Shown here: piece after piece, positions 53,809 through 61,295 of the stretch
Position numbering within the stretch: position 1 is the stretch's first letter
How the letters are laid out: the number at the start of each line of letters is the position of its first letter
NCBI RefSeq assembly: GCF_015594845.1
Contig: NZ_JADNRK010000011.1
Location: 1-64,000 of the forward strand
Reading direction: 5' to 3'
DNA from: Alkalibacter mobilis
GTDB lineage: Bacteria > Bacillota > Clostridia > Eubacteriales > Alkalibacteraceae
Length of the DNA: 64,000 bases
Notes under the pieces: generated by a model
Database searches by the model: none
What the model saw: the letters and a program-made list of their open reading frames with translations, nothing else
What the model was told of the DNA's origin: nothing
Translations under genes and position numbers: made by a program

Positions 53809-54456
53809 ATGAAAATTATTATACGCGAACCGATCAACACAATAACACATTTTGCAGGATTCGTACTTTCCATCATCGGCTTTATATACCTGATGATAAA
53901 ATCAATAATGGACTTCAATTCCCTTAACATATTGTCCACGGTGATCTTTTCTGCAGGATTGATTGGACTCTACTTTGCTTCATTCTACTATCATGGAAAA
54001 ATAGCAGAAGAAAAAATACTTGTCAGACTCAGAAAACTGGATCACGTTATGATTTTTTTCCTTATTGCTGCAACCTATACCCCCGTTTGTCTGATCACTC
54101 TTCAAGGACAAATAGGTTATATCTTGTTGGGTATCATCTGGGGTCTTGCAATCGTTGGAATGATCATAAAAATGTTTTTTATCAACGTACCCAGGTGGAT
54201 ATCCACCGGTCTGTATCTGTTTCTTGGTTGGGCCAGCATTTCAGTCATCAAGCCCCTTTTCAGCAAGATGCCTCTGCCCGGGTTTTTATTACTTGTTGCA
54301 GGTGGACTCTTTTACACCTTTGGAGCAATCATTTACGGAACAAAAAGCGAAAAAATCAGAGTGGCCAACTTTGGATATCACGAAATATTCCATATTTTCA
54401 TATTGCTCGGCAGCCTTTCACATTATCTTATGGTAAGTCTTTTTATAATTAAATAG
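53809..54456 (+). CDS. Haemolysin III / PAQR-family membrane protein
   Basis: A 215-residue protein with seven hydrophobic helices. The family motifs are EPINTITHFAGFVLSIIG at the N-terminus, SFYYHG (about 60-65), LDHVMIFFLIAATYTPVCL (about 76-94) and FHIFILLGSLSHYLMV near the C-terminus, with the conserved His residues that bind zinc in PAQR receptors. Despite the name, most bacterial members are not shown to be toxins; a role in membrane lipid or ceramidase-like hydrolysis is possible. AAAGGAG lies before the ATG. Confidence 0.88.
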   Translation: MKIIIREPINTITHFAGFVLSIIGFIYLMIKSIMDFNSLNILSTVIFSAGLIGLYFASFYYHGKIAEEKILVRLRKLDHVMIFFLIAATYTPVCLITLQGQIGYILLGIIWGLAIVGMIIKMFFINVPRWISTGLYLFLGWASISVIKPLFSKMPLPGFLLLVAGGLFYTFGAIIYGTKSEKIRVANFGYHEIFHIFILLGSLSHYLMVSLFIIK

Positions 54457-54483
54457 AACAGAACGGAAATTTCCGCTCTGTTC
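54456..54483 (+). terminator. Inverted repeat between haemolysin III-like and moeB genes
   Basis: GAACAGAACGGAAA pairs with TTTCCGCTCTGTTC with one mismatch and no loop. It starts at the last base of the haemolysin-like gene and ends just before the stop codon of the convergent moeB-type gene, so it can serve both. Confidence 0.7.
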
Positions 54484-54487
54484 CAAT

Positions 54488-55180
54488 TCATGGTCTTAGC
54501 TGTATTTTTTCAAATTCCTGGTTAAGTGTATCGATGTAGAGCAACTCTTTTCTTAGAAGTTCTCCTTTGCCTGCAAGTACTTTTGCAGCTTCACTGCATT
54601 GAATCGAGGCGACCAGGGCAGGTGTAAAAGAGGGATTTCCAAGCCCTGTCTCGATGCCCTTCACGTCGGGAACATCTGAAGGATATATCAGATCCAGTGT
54701 TCGATCTCCCGGAAAAACCGTAGTAACCTGTCCGTACCATCCTGCAATTGCACCATGTATCATGGGGACATCCAATTTTTCGGCCAATTCCTGGAGAACA
54801 AACCTGGCCTTGATGCTGTCCACACCGTCAAGTATGAGATCCACTCCCTTGAATATTTCCAAACCGTTTTTTAAATTAACTTCACCCACGTAGTGATTTA
54901 CCTTTATGTTTGAATTGATTTCAGCAACTCTATTCTTTGCCTTTTCAGCCTTCGGTAAACCCAGGCTCTTTTCATCTGAGAGCAACTGCCTGTTAAGATT
55001 TGATTCGTCGAATACGTCTTTATCCGCCACTATCATTTCAGAAACTCCCAGTCTGGCCATTATTTCGATCAAATAACCTCCCAGGCCTCCACAACCTACG
55101 ATACCGATTTTTTTGCTCAATAATGCTTCCATTTCCGCTTCGGTAAAAGTCCCAATATTTCTGGCATATCTCAAGTCCAT
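54488..55180 (-). CDS. ThiF/MoeB/HesA-family sulfur-carrier adenylyltransferase
   Basis: A 230-residue E1-like enzyme that adenylates the C-terminal glycine of a small sulfur carrier. It opens RYARNIGTFTEAE, has the nucleotide loop KIGIVGCGGLGGYLIEIMARLG (about 24-45), DKDVFDESNLNRQLL (about 53-67, the Arg finger region) and HGAIAGWYGQVTTVFPG. It is shorter than E. coli MoeB and lacks the paired CxxC zinc site, as in HesA-type proteins. Its partner must be the MoaD-like protein encoded directly upstream, which ends in Gly-Gly. Together with aor this is a cofactor-supply unit. Confidence 0.88.
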   Translation of the reverse strand: MDLRYARNIGTFTEAEMEALLSKKIGIVGCGGLGGYLIEIMARLGVSEMIVADKDVFDESNLNRQLLSDEKSLGLPKAEKAKNRVAEINSNIKVNHYVGEVNLKNGLEIFKGVDLILDGVDSIKARFVLQELAEKLDVPMIHGAIAGWYGQVTTVFPGDRTLDLIYPSDVPDVKGIETGLGNPSFTPALVASIQCSEAAKVLAGKGELLRKELLYIDTLNQEFEKIQLRP

Positions 55181-55181
55181 A

Positions 55182-55406
55182 TCAACCTCCTCCTACCGGC
55201 GGGAATATTGAAATAGTATCTCCATCGGATGGGTAGTCGTCCAGTTTAGCATCTCTACCGTTTAGCAAAAGTATGGCAACATCGTCTGCTTTGATTCCAA
55301 GCTCTTCAGTGATCTCCCGAATAGAAGTTTTTCCGCTTTTTTCCATTTCTAGAATTTTGCCTCTGTTTTCTCTCAGGGTGGCAAAGAGCTTCACCGTATA
55401 TTTCAT
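55182..55406 (-). CDS. MoaD/ThiS-family sulfur carrier protein
   Basis: A 74-residue ubiquitin-fold protein ending in FPPVGGG, the Gly-Gly tail that is adenylated and thiocarboxylated to hand sulfur to precursor Z for the dithiolene of molybdopterin. It begins KYTVKLFATLRENRGK, typical of MoaD. AGGAGG is six bases before the ATG at 55406; the frame is open seven codons further. It is the middle gene of aor-moaD-moeB. No moaE (large subunit of molybdopterin synthase) is visible in the window. Confidence 0.88.
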   Translation of the reverse strand: MKYTVKLFATLRENRGKILEMEKSGKTSIREITEELGIKADDVAILLLNGRDAKLDDYPSDGDTISIFPPVGGG

Positions 55407-55436
55407 AGGCCACCTCCTCATCTTCATTGTAAAACA

Positions 55437-55458
55437 AGGGCTCCAAAAACGGAACCCT
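55437..55458 (-). terminator. Hairpin between aor and moaD
   Basis: On the minus strand AGGGTTCC and GGAGCCCT pair (eight bases, one G-T) around six bases, then TTGTTTTA. It lies about 20 bases after the aor stop codon. As a partial terminator it would lower moaD-moeB relative to aor. Confidence 0.55.
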
Positions 55459-55477
55459 CGTCGTGATTTAAATTTTA

Positions 55478-57274
55478 TTACTTAAGACCTAATCCTTTAA
55501 GCTTTTCATCGGTAGGTATGCCTTGTTCGTCCCAACCTCTTACACTGTAATATTGTGGCAGAAGCTCGCTCAGCTTGGTTACCCAACCTTTTGAAGGACC
55601 TTCCTCGATAGGATCTTCCAACAATCTCTTCGGAAGGGTGTCCTGTGAAGGATCGATCCCCGCCTCTAAATTAAAGACTTTTTCCAAGTTCCAAATCCTT
55701 TCGCCAGCTTCTATAAAGTCGGTTCCTGTATAATCTGAACCACACACTGCATTTACCATATCCGCATAGTCATCGGCTCCCATTGCAAATGATGTGAACA
55801 GGCAAAGACCTGAAGAATCTATGGCTGCTGTGAAATCTTGGAAGATTTTTGACCATTCGGCTTTTCCGTCCAAGGTGAACCTGTCAAGTTTTTCAGGAAG
55901 ACCTAAAATTTCAGGTGAAATCATGTATCCTCTTACGTGACATCCCCCTCTGTTTGAAGTGGCATACTGGATTCCCTGGCCTTGAATACCCCGTGGATCA
56001 TATGCGGGAAGTTCCTGCTTCTTGACTGACATTGAAAGCTCTGGAACGCCGTAACTTTCGCACAGTCTATACGACCCTTCGGCCATCTTGGCGCCATATC
56101 CTTCAACTGCACCCATCATCTTAGTCCAGTCTATGATGGCTTGGCTATTGCCCCATTCAAGAGAAGGAGCTCCGGTAATCTCTTCTTCCTTTATCAATCC
56201 TTTTTGATAAAGTTCCATGGCTGCAGCTATTGTGGCACCAGCAGATATGGTATCCAGGCCATACTCATTACACCAGTAGTTTGCCTTGATTATATCTCCC
56301 AGATTTGAAACTCCACAGTCTGATCCATAAGCCCATATGGTCTCATACTCAGGACCCTGTCCTTTTATGTCATCGACTTCGCAGTATCTGCCGCATCCAA
56401 TCGGGCATCGGTAGCAGGGGTCTTTTTTCTTTAGATACTTTTCTGCCAAAGTCTCACCGCTTATTTCTTCAGCTTCACCGAAAACAGATTCCTGGAAATT
56501 GTTTGTAGGAAAAACTCCATTTTCATTTATGATATTTACGAGCACAGCTGTTCCGTATGCAGGCAAACCCTGACCTGTAACGCCATTTTCCTTGATTTTC
56601 GTCATACATCTTGCAAAGACTTCCTTTAATTTAGCTTCATCTGCAATACTGACCTTGTTGCTTCCCTTAACTACTATGGCTTTGAGGTTTTTTGATCCCA
56701 TGACTGCTCCGACTCCGGATCTTCCCGCAGCCCTGCCTCTATCATTCATGATTGCTGCGATTTTCGACAATCTTTCTCCTGCCGGTCCGATAACTGCAAC
56801 TTTTGCTTTTTTGCCGTGTTCTTCTTCAAGCTGCGCAGTCGCTTCTGAAACAAGCTTGCCCCAAAGTGGTTGGGCATCTTTAAGTTCCACCTGATCGTCC
56901 ACGATATTCAAATATACCGGTTTTTCAGATTTTCCTTCAAAAATAACCGCATCGTATCCGGCGAACTTCAGCTCTGCCCCCCAATATCCTCCTGAATTTG
57001 AACTGGCAACAGTCCCAGTAAGGGGCGCTTTCGTTACGACCATGTATCTTCCGCCAGTTGGTGTGGGAGTTCCGGTCAAAGGACCTGTAACAAATATCAG
57101 CTTGTTTTCAGGGCTGAGAGCATCGATTTTGGGATCTATCTCATCCATGAGCATTTTTGTTGCCAATCCTCTTCCTCCAATGAACTTCCTGGCCTCATCC
57201 TGATTTAAAGCTTCTCTTGTTATCTTTCCATCAGTAAGATTTACTCTTAACACCGTTCCGTTATAACCGTTCAT
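55478..57274 (-). CDS. aor: Aldehyde:ferredoxin oxidoreductase
   Basis: Tungsten (rarely molybdenum) bis-pterin enzyme that oxidises aldehydes to acids with ferredoxin, or runs in reverse. About 598 residues. The N-terminal domain has GGRGLATKMLMDE and GPLTGTPTPTGGRYMVVTKAPLTG (about 33-90), which bind pterin. The 4Fe-4S ligands are in CYRCPIGCGRYC (about 290-301), with the fourth in SSGLCLFTSF near residue 490. ATG at 57274 is used because AGGAGG is six bases upstream of it. A sigma-54 promoter lies 40 bases upstream, and the adjoining activator gene ends before that. In amino acid fermenters the enzyme handles aldehydes from 2-oxoacid breakdown. Confidence 0.95.
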   Translation of the reverse strand: MNGYNGTVLRVNLTDGKITREALNQDEARKFIGGRGLATKMLMDEIDPKIDALSPENKLIFVTGPLTGTPTPTGGRYMVVTKAPLTGTVASSNSGGYWGAELKFAGYDAVIFEGKSEKPVYLNIVDDQVELKDAQPLWGKLVSEATAQLEEEHGKKAKVAVIGPAGERLSKIAAIMNDRGRAAGRSGVGAVMGSKNLKAIVVKGSNKVSIADEAKLKEVFARCMTKIKENGVTGQGLPAYGTAVLVNIINENGVFPTNNFQESVFGEAEEISGETLAEKYLKKKDPCYRCPIGCGRYCEVDDIKGQGPEYETIWAYGSDCGVSNLGDIIKANYWCNEYGLDTISAGATIAAAMELYQKGLIKEEEITGAPSLEWGNSQAIIDWTKMMGAVEGYGAKMAEGSYRLCESYGVPELSMSVKKQELPAYDPRGIQGQGIQYATSNRGGCHVRGYMISPEILGLPEKLDRFTLDGKAEWSKIFQDFTAAIDSSGLCLFTSFAMGADDYADMVNAVCGSDYTGTDFIEAGERIWNLEKVFNLEAGIDPSQDTLPKRLLEDPIEEGPSKGWVTKLSELLPQYYSVRGWDEQGIPTDEKLKGLGLK

Positions 57275-57314
57275 ATTCATCCTCCTCGATAAATTTTATA
57301 TATATCTATTTAGT

Positions 57315-57330
57315 TGCAAGTTTCGTGCCA
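57315..57330 (-). promoter_or_regulatory. Sigma-54 promoter of the aor operon
   Basis: On the minus strand TGGCACG, four bases, TTGCA: a full match to the -24/-12 consensus, including the GG and GC dinucleotides. It stands about 40 bases before the aor start and just after the terminator of the sigma-54 activator gene. Confidence 0.88.
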
Positions 57331-57333
57331 AAT

Positions 57334-57362
57334 AAAAAGAAGACTCCAAAGGTAGAGTCTTC
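57334..57362 (-). terminator. Terminator after the sigma-54 activator gene
   Basis: On the minus strand GAAGACTC, eight bases, GAGTCTTC, then TTTTTATTT. It separates the cofactor/activator operon from the aor promoter, which begins only four bases beyond. Read on the plus strand, the same hairpin is followed by a T run after a few bases. Confidence 0.85.
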
Positions 57363-57413
57363 AGTGGTTTTTTTCAAAGCATGTTTATTTGATCTTTTAA
57401 TATGTATGATTTT

Positions 57414-57442
57414 CGAACACATTTACACGACTAGCGCGTTCG
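57414..57442. promoter_or_regulatory. Possible upstream activator site for the aor promoter
   Basis: CGAACAC and GCGTTCG arms (five matched bases at each end, CGAAC / GTTCG) lie 29 bases end to end, about 85-110 bases upstream of the sigma-54 promoter and just after the activator's stop codon. Sigma-54 activators with a Fis-type domain bind such dyads. Only the pattern and position support it. Confidence 0.35.
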
Positions 57443-57456
57443 TTTTTGGAACATTG

Positions 57457-59388
57457 TTACTTTTCAGAACAGCAAATTTCGTACATTTCCAACTTTCTAT
57501 AAAGAGTATTCCTTCCAATGCCCAATTGTTTTGCCGCTTTGCTTATATTTTCATCATAATACTCAAGAACCTTGATAATGTGTTCTCTCTCCATATCTCT
57601 GAGAGATCTGCAAATTTCATTTTCAGGACACCGGATTCCGTCGACTGGATTTAACTTTCCGACAGTTTTCACAGTTTTTCCTTGCATCCATTCCAAATCT
57701 GGAAGAGATTCCGTATTTACAGCCAGCTCGATATAATTTTCCAGTTCCCTCACATTGCCCGGCCAGTCATAGTCAATCATCAGATCCAGCATGTCACTGG
57801 AAATTTCCACTTTCTTCTTATTGAGCTTTTTAGATATCCTCTCCATGAAAAAATCTATAAATAGTGGTATATCCTTCTTTCTGTCTCTCAAGGGCGGTAG
57901 AACGACGGGCAATACATTTAATCTGTAATACAAGTCTTTCCTGAAATTCCCCTTTGCCACTTCCTCATTCAGGTCTTTGTTGGTTGCGGCAATGACTCTA
58001 ACATCCACCACATTTTCTTCTATCGCTCCTATCCTGCTGACCGTCCCTTCCTCTATCACTCTCAAAAGCCTGGTCTGCATGTCTAAAGGCATCTCGCCAA
58101 TTTCATCGAGGAATACTGTTCCACCATCTGCAATTTCAAATTTCCCCGGGTGTCCGCTGGCCTTTGCTCCTGTGAACGCTCCTTCGACATATCCAAAAAG
58201 TTCGGATTCTATCAAAGCTTCAGGAATGGCACCACAGTTTATGGCAACAAAATGTTCTTCTTTTCTTTCGGAATAGTTGTGAATGGATTGAGCAAAAAGT
58301 TCTTTTCCCGTTCCGCTCTCCCCCATGATGAGAACATTGGATCTGCTGTCAGCAACTTTCTTGGCAAATTCAACGACTCGTGTGAAATTTTCGTCCTCGC
58401 CTATAATCTTGTCGAATGTGTAAATGGCTCTTCTTCCCATCAATTTGTCTGCAAGTTTTCTATTTTTCTTGACCTCTTTAAAAACAAGTATGAAATTTCT
58501 GATGTTGGAGTCCACTTCTTTGATGGGATAAACGCTAAGATTGAACTGGAGCTTGTTTTTTCTGGCCTTTACATTTACATCTTTTTCATTCACATGGCCT
58601 GTCTTCATTACCTCTTTGCACAAATCAGACCATTCGGATAGTATATCTTCAGCCTCAAGGTTCATAAATTCTTCGGGATAATAGCCGAACATGTCACTGG
58701 CAACCTTGTTTGCAGTAAGTATTTTTCCGCATTCGTCAGTGGTGACTATTCCGGCTTTAATGGAATCCAACACCGCTTCATGATAGGTTTTTGCATTCTT
58801 AAGCGCTTTAGAATACCCCTGTATCTCGAGCATTTTTTCAATTGCATTGGCTGCAGCCACCACCATTCCCAGAGTGTGGGAGTGTACATCCTGGCTGTAT
58901 CCGGTAATATCCAAGATCCCGACAAGTTTGCCGTCTCTGTCAAATACAGGTGCTGACGAGCATGTCCATCTGTGATAGCACGTAATGAAATGTTCGTCCC
59001 CTGATACCTGGATGGGTTTTCCCTCTTCAATGCAGGTTCCCATAGCATTTGTCCCGATACTTCTTTCATCCATGTACGCACCGGGAATCATCTTGTATTC
59101 AAAGGCTTCCCCCAGAATTTCTTCATCTCCCACTACGTTTAAAATGCATCCTTCTTCATCCGTAAGGATCACGAAAAAGCCCGAGCCTTTGACGAAACCG
59201 TATACCTGATTCATAAAAGGTATGGCCGTCAGGATCAACTCACGCTTCGATTCAAGTTTTTTAAACAATTCTTCCTGTTTTAAAATCTTTCTGCTGAATA
59301 TGGTGTTTTCTTCAACTTCATAAGATCGACATCTTTCATGAGATCTTAAAATATAATCTTTTGTTTCCACTGACGTTCTAAGCGACAC
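57457..59388 (-). CDS. Sigma-54-dependent transcriptional activator, GAF-PAS-AAA-Fis (AcoR-like)
   Basis: About 643 residues. An N-terminal GAF-like sensor (about 60-195; SIGTNAMGTCIEEGKPIQVSG is the AcoR-type signature, with HRWTCSSAPVFD) is followed by a PAS domain (about 210-310; AGIVTTDECGKILTANKVASDMFGY). The AAA+ domain has Walker A GESGTGKE, the sigma-54 contact loop GAFTGA and Walker B GGTVFLDEIGEM. The C-terminal Fis-type helix-turn-helix is NISKAAKQLGIGRNTLYRKL. No receiver domain is present, so it senses a ligand directly. The exact start (GTG 59388, or GTG 59397) is uncertain. It probably drives aor. Confidence 0.93.
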   Translation of the reverse strand: MSLRTSVETKDYILRSHERCRSYEVEENTIFSRKILKQEELFKKLESKRELILTAIPFMNQVYGFVKGSGFFVILTDEEGCILNVVGDEEILGEAFEYKMIPGAYMDERSIGTNAMGTCIEEGKPIQVSGDEHFITCYHRWTCSSAPVFDRDGKLVGILDITGYSQDVHSHTLGMVVAAANAIEKMLEIQGYSKALKNAKTYHEAVLDSIKAGIVTTDECGKILTANKVASDMFGYYPEEFMNLEAEDILSEWSDLCKEVMKTGHVNEKDVNVKARKNKLQFNLSVYPIKEVDSNIRNFILVFKEVKKNRKLADKLMGRRAIYTFDKIIGEDENFTRVVEFAKKVADSRSNVLIMGESGTGKELFAQSIHNYSERKEEHFVAINCGAIPEALIESELFGYVEGAFTGAKASGHPGKFEIADGGTVFLDEIGEMPLDMQTRLLRVIEEGTVSRIGAIEENVVDVRVIAATNKDLNEEVAKGNFRKDLYYRLNVLPVVLPPLRDRKKDIPLFIDFFMERISKKLNKKKVEISSDMLDLMIDYDWPGNVRELENYIELAVNTESLPDLEWMQGKTVKTVGKLNPVDGIRCPENEICRSLRDMEREHIIKVLEYYDENISKAAKQLGIGRNTLYRKLEMYEICCSEK

Positions 59389-59402
59389 GCGCAACACCTC
59401 TT

Positions 59403-59849
59403 TTAAATTTTACCAGCCTCGATCAAATCTATTTCATCCCCCGGATAAATCGTACCACCTTCCAGCACCACTGCAAATATGCCTTCTCTAGGCATTACGC
59501 AATCGCCGACCTTTTTCATTATTTCACAGCCTTTGTGGCATTCTTTCCCAATTTGCGTGACCTCCAAAAGCACATCTTTTATCCTGATTTTTGTGCCTAT
59601 CGGCAGTTTGTACAAATCCAATCCTTCCGTTGTTATGTTTTCAGCAAACACACCTGGACTTAAACCGTCAGCTCCCTTTTTGACCATGGAGTCAATGCTC
59701 TCCTGTCCCAAAAGACTAACCTGTCTGTGCCAGTCTCCACCATGAGCATCATCAGTCAAACCGAAACCTACTATAAATTCGCCTTTAGGTACCGGCTCCT
59801 TTATCACGCCCTTTTTTCTGCTTATGTTGATTGCAATAACTTTTGCCAT
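59403..59849 (-). CDS. MOSC-domain protein
   Basis: A 148-residue single-domain MOSC protein. It opens VIAINISRKKGVIKEP, continues GLTDDAHGGDWHRQVSLLG (about 31-49), and has the conserved Cys in IGKECHKGCEIMK (about 99-111), where sulfur or the pterin cofactor binds. MOSC proteins are related to the cofactor sulfurase C-terminus and are often placed beside moaC/moaB in anaerobes. It probably helps finish or deliver the metal-pterin cofactor. GAGGAG precedes the ATG. It is third of a moaA-moaC-MOSC string. Confidence 0.88.
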   Translation of the reverse strand: MAKVIAINISRKKGVIKEPVPKGEFIVGFGLTDDAHGGDWHRQVSLLGQESIDSMVKKGADGLSPGVFAENITTEGLDLYKLPIGTKIRIKDVLLEVTQIGKECHKGCEIMKKVGDCVMPREGIFAVVLEGGTIYPGDEIDLIEAGKI

Positions 59850-59850
59850 T

Positions 59851-60333
59851 TCAAATCTCCTCTACTCTGTTGTATTCACCGGATTTTCCTCCAGTTTTCT
59901 TCAAAAGCTTCACGTCTTCTATGACCATGCTTTTATCCACGGCTTTGCACATATCGTACAATGTTAAAGCCGCCACCGACACCGCCGTAAGAGCCTCCAT
60001 TTCGATGCCTGTCTTCCATACGCAAACAGCCGTGGCTTTTATATTCACCGCACATTTTTCCCTATCCACTTCAATATCTACCTTGATACCGTCAATAGGC
60101 ATATTGTGGCACATCGGGATGAGTTTATAGGTCTGTTTGGCTCCCATGATCCCGGCTATTCTGGCTGTAGCCAGCACATCCCCCTTGGGCATTGTTCCGT
60201 TGTGGATCATCTCTATTGTCTCTTCTTTCATTCTTACTCGCCCGGACGCAACCGCTACCCGTTCTGTGTGAATTTTACCTGAAACATCCACCATTCGAGC
60301 ATTTCCCTTTTCATCTACATGACTCAGTCCCAT
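59851..60333 (-). CDS. moaC: Cyclic pyranopterin monophosphate synthase
   Basis: Converts the MoaA product to cyclic pyranopterin monophosphate (precursor Z). The 160 residues start [18 protein letters not shown]. They include [42 protein letters not shown] (active-site His), and [28 protein letters not shown], the family hallmark. An AGGAGG site precedes the ATG. It follows moaA with one base between stop and start. Confidence 0.96.
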   Translation of the reverse strand: MGLSHVDEKGNARMVDVSGKIHTERVAVASGRVRMKEETIEMIHNGTMPKGDVLATARIAGIMGAKQTYKLIPMCHNMPIDGIKVDIEVDREKCAVNIKATAVCVWKTGIEMEALTAVSVAALTLYDMCKAVDKSMVIEDVKLLKKTGGKSGEYNRVEEI

Positions 60334-60334
60334 A

Positions 60335-61294
60335 TTAACCTCCTATTCTGTTCATGGACCTGGAAGACGAATATTTTTCGCCGAAATGATGCCCTCCAGG
60401 TTTGTTGTAAACAATGTCTTCGATCAATTTGTCCAAAGAATCAGGATCATTTTTAAGCGTATCCATGATGTCAATTTCACCGTTGTTTCCCAAACATGGT
60501 CTTATTTTACCATCGCTGGTCAGCCTTATTCTGTTGCAGTCGCCGCAAAATTTGTGGCTCATGGGACTGATAAATCCGACTTTTCCCAAGTATCCCGGAA
60601 TTTTATAATACTCTGCCGGTGCCCCTTTGTCCGTCTTCTCCAAATACTGTAGTTTGGGTCTGGCTGAAATGATGTCTTGGTTAACAACAATTTTATCTGA
60701 ATTTTTTTCGCCGAAATCGCCTATGGGCATCAACTCTATGAATCTGCATTCTAAAGGCTTTGATTTTGTCAATTCAATAAAGTCGTCAATTTCGTCATCA
60801 TTAACTCCCTTTATCAAAACGGTGTTGATCTTGATCGGCGACAGCCCCGCCTCAATAGCCTTGTCGATCCCATTCAGTGTCTTTTGTAAGACTCCTCCAC
60901 CTGTTATCCTTTTGAATCTATCTTCATTCAAAGAATCAAGGCTGATATTTATCCTTTTAAGACCTGCTTTTTTCAGATCTTTGGCATATTTGCCCAAATT
61001 GATCCCATTTGTTGTCATGGATACATCTTGTATTCCATCGATGGCGGCTATCCTCGATACGATATCGCAGATGTCATCTCTAACAAGCGGCTCTCCACCT
61101 GTTACCCTAACTTTTTTTATGCCTATTCGAGCCATGGATCTGGTGATCTGTTCGATTTGTTCAGGCGTCAGTTTGCGCTCTTCCTGCCTGATACAGTTTT
61201 CACCGTCGGGATCGCAATACATACATTTAAGATTGCATCGTTCGGTCACCGAGATCCTTAAATATTCAATGGTTCTTCCATATACGTCTATCAT
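60335..61294 (-). CDS. moaA: GTP 3',8-cyclase (radical SAM)
   Basis: Radical SAM enzyme that starts molybdopterin synthesis by rearranging GTP. The 319 residues begin [20 protein letters not shown] and contain the CxxxCxxC cluster motif CNLKCMYC (about 20-27), [10 protein letters not shown] (about 65-74), and the C-terminal second cluster site [20 protein letters not shown] (about 254-273). The C-terminal Gly-Gly (NRIGG) needed for activity is present. GGGGGG lies before the ATG. Gene order is moeA-moaA-moaC. Confidence 0.97.
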   Translation of the reverse strand: MIDVYGRTIEYLRISVTERCNLKCMYCDPDGENCIRQEERKLTPEQIEQITRSMARIGIKKVRVTGGEPLVRDDICDIVSRIAAIDGIQDVSMTTNGINLGKYAKDLKKAGLKRINISLDSLNEDRFKRITGGGVLQKTLNGIDKAIEAGLSPIKINTVLIKGVNDDEIDDFIELTKSKPLECRFIELMPIGDFGEKNSDKIVVNQDIISARPKLQYLEKTDKGAPAEYYKIPGYLGKVGFISPMSHKFCGDCNRIRLTSDGKIRPCLGNNGEIDIMDTLKNDPDSLDKLIEDIVYNKPGGHHFGEKYSSSRSMNRIGG

Positions 61295-61295
61295 C

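Noticed and set aside
53724-53939. 71-codon minus-strand frame opposite the haemolysin III-like gene start
   Set aside because: It overlaps the promoter and N-terminus of a well-supported membrane protein gene and has no ribosome site.
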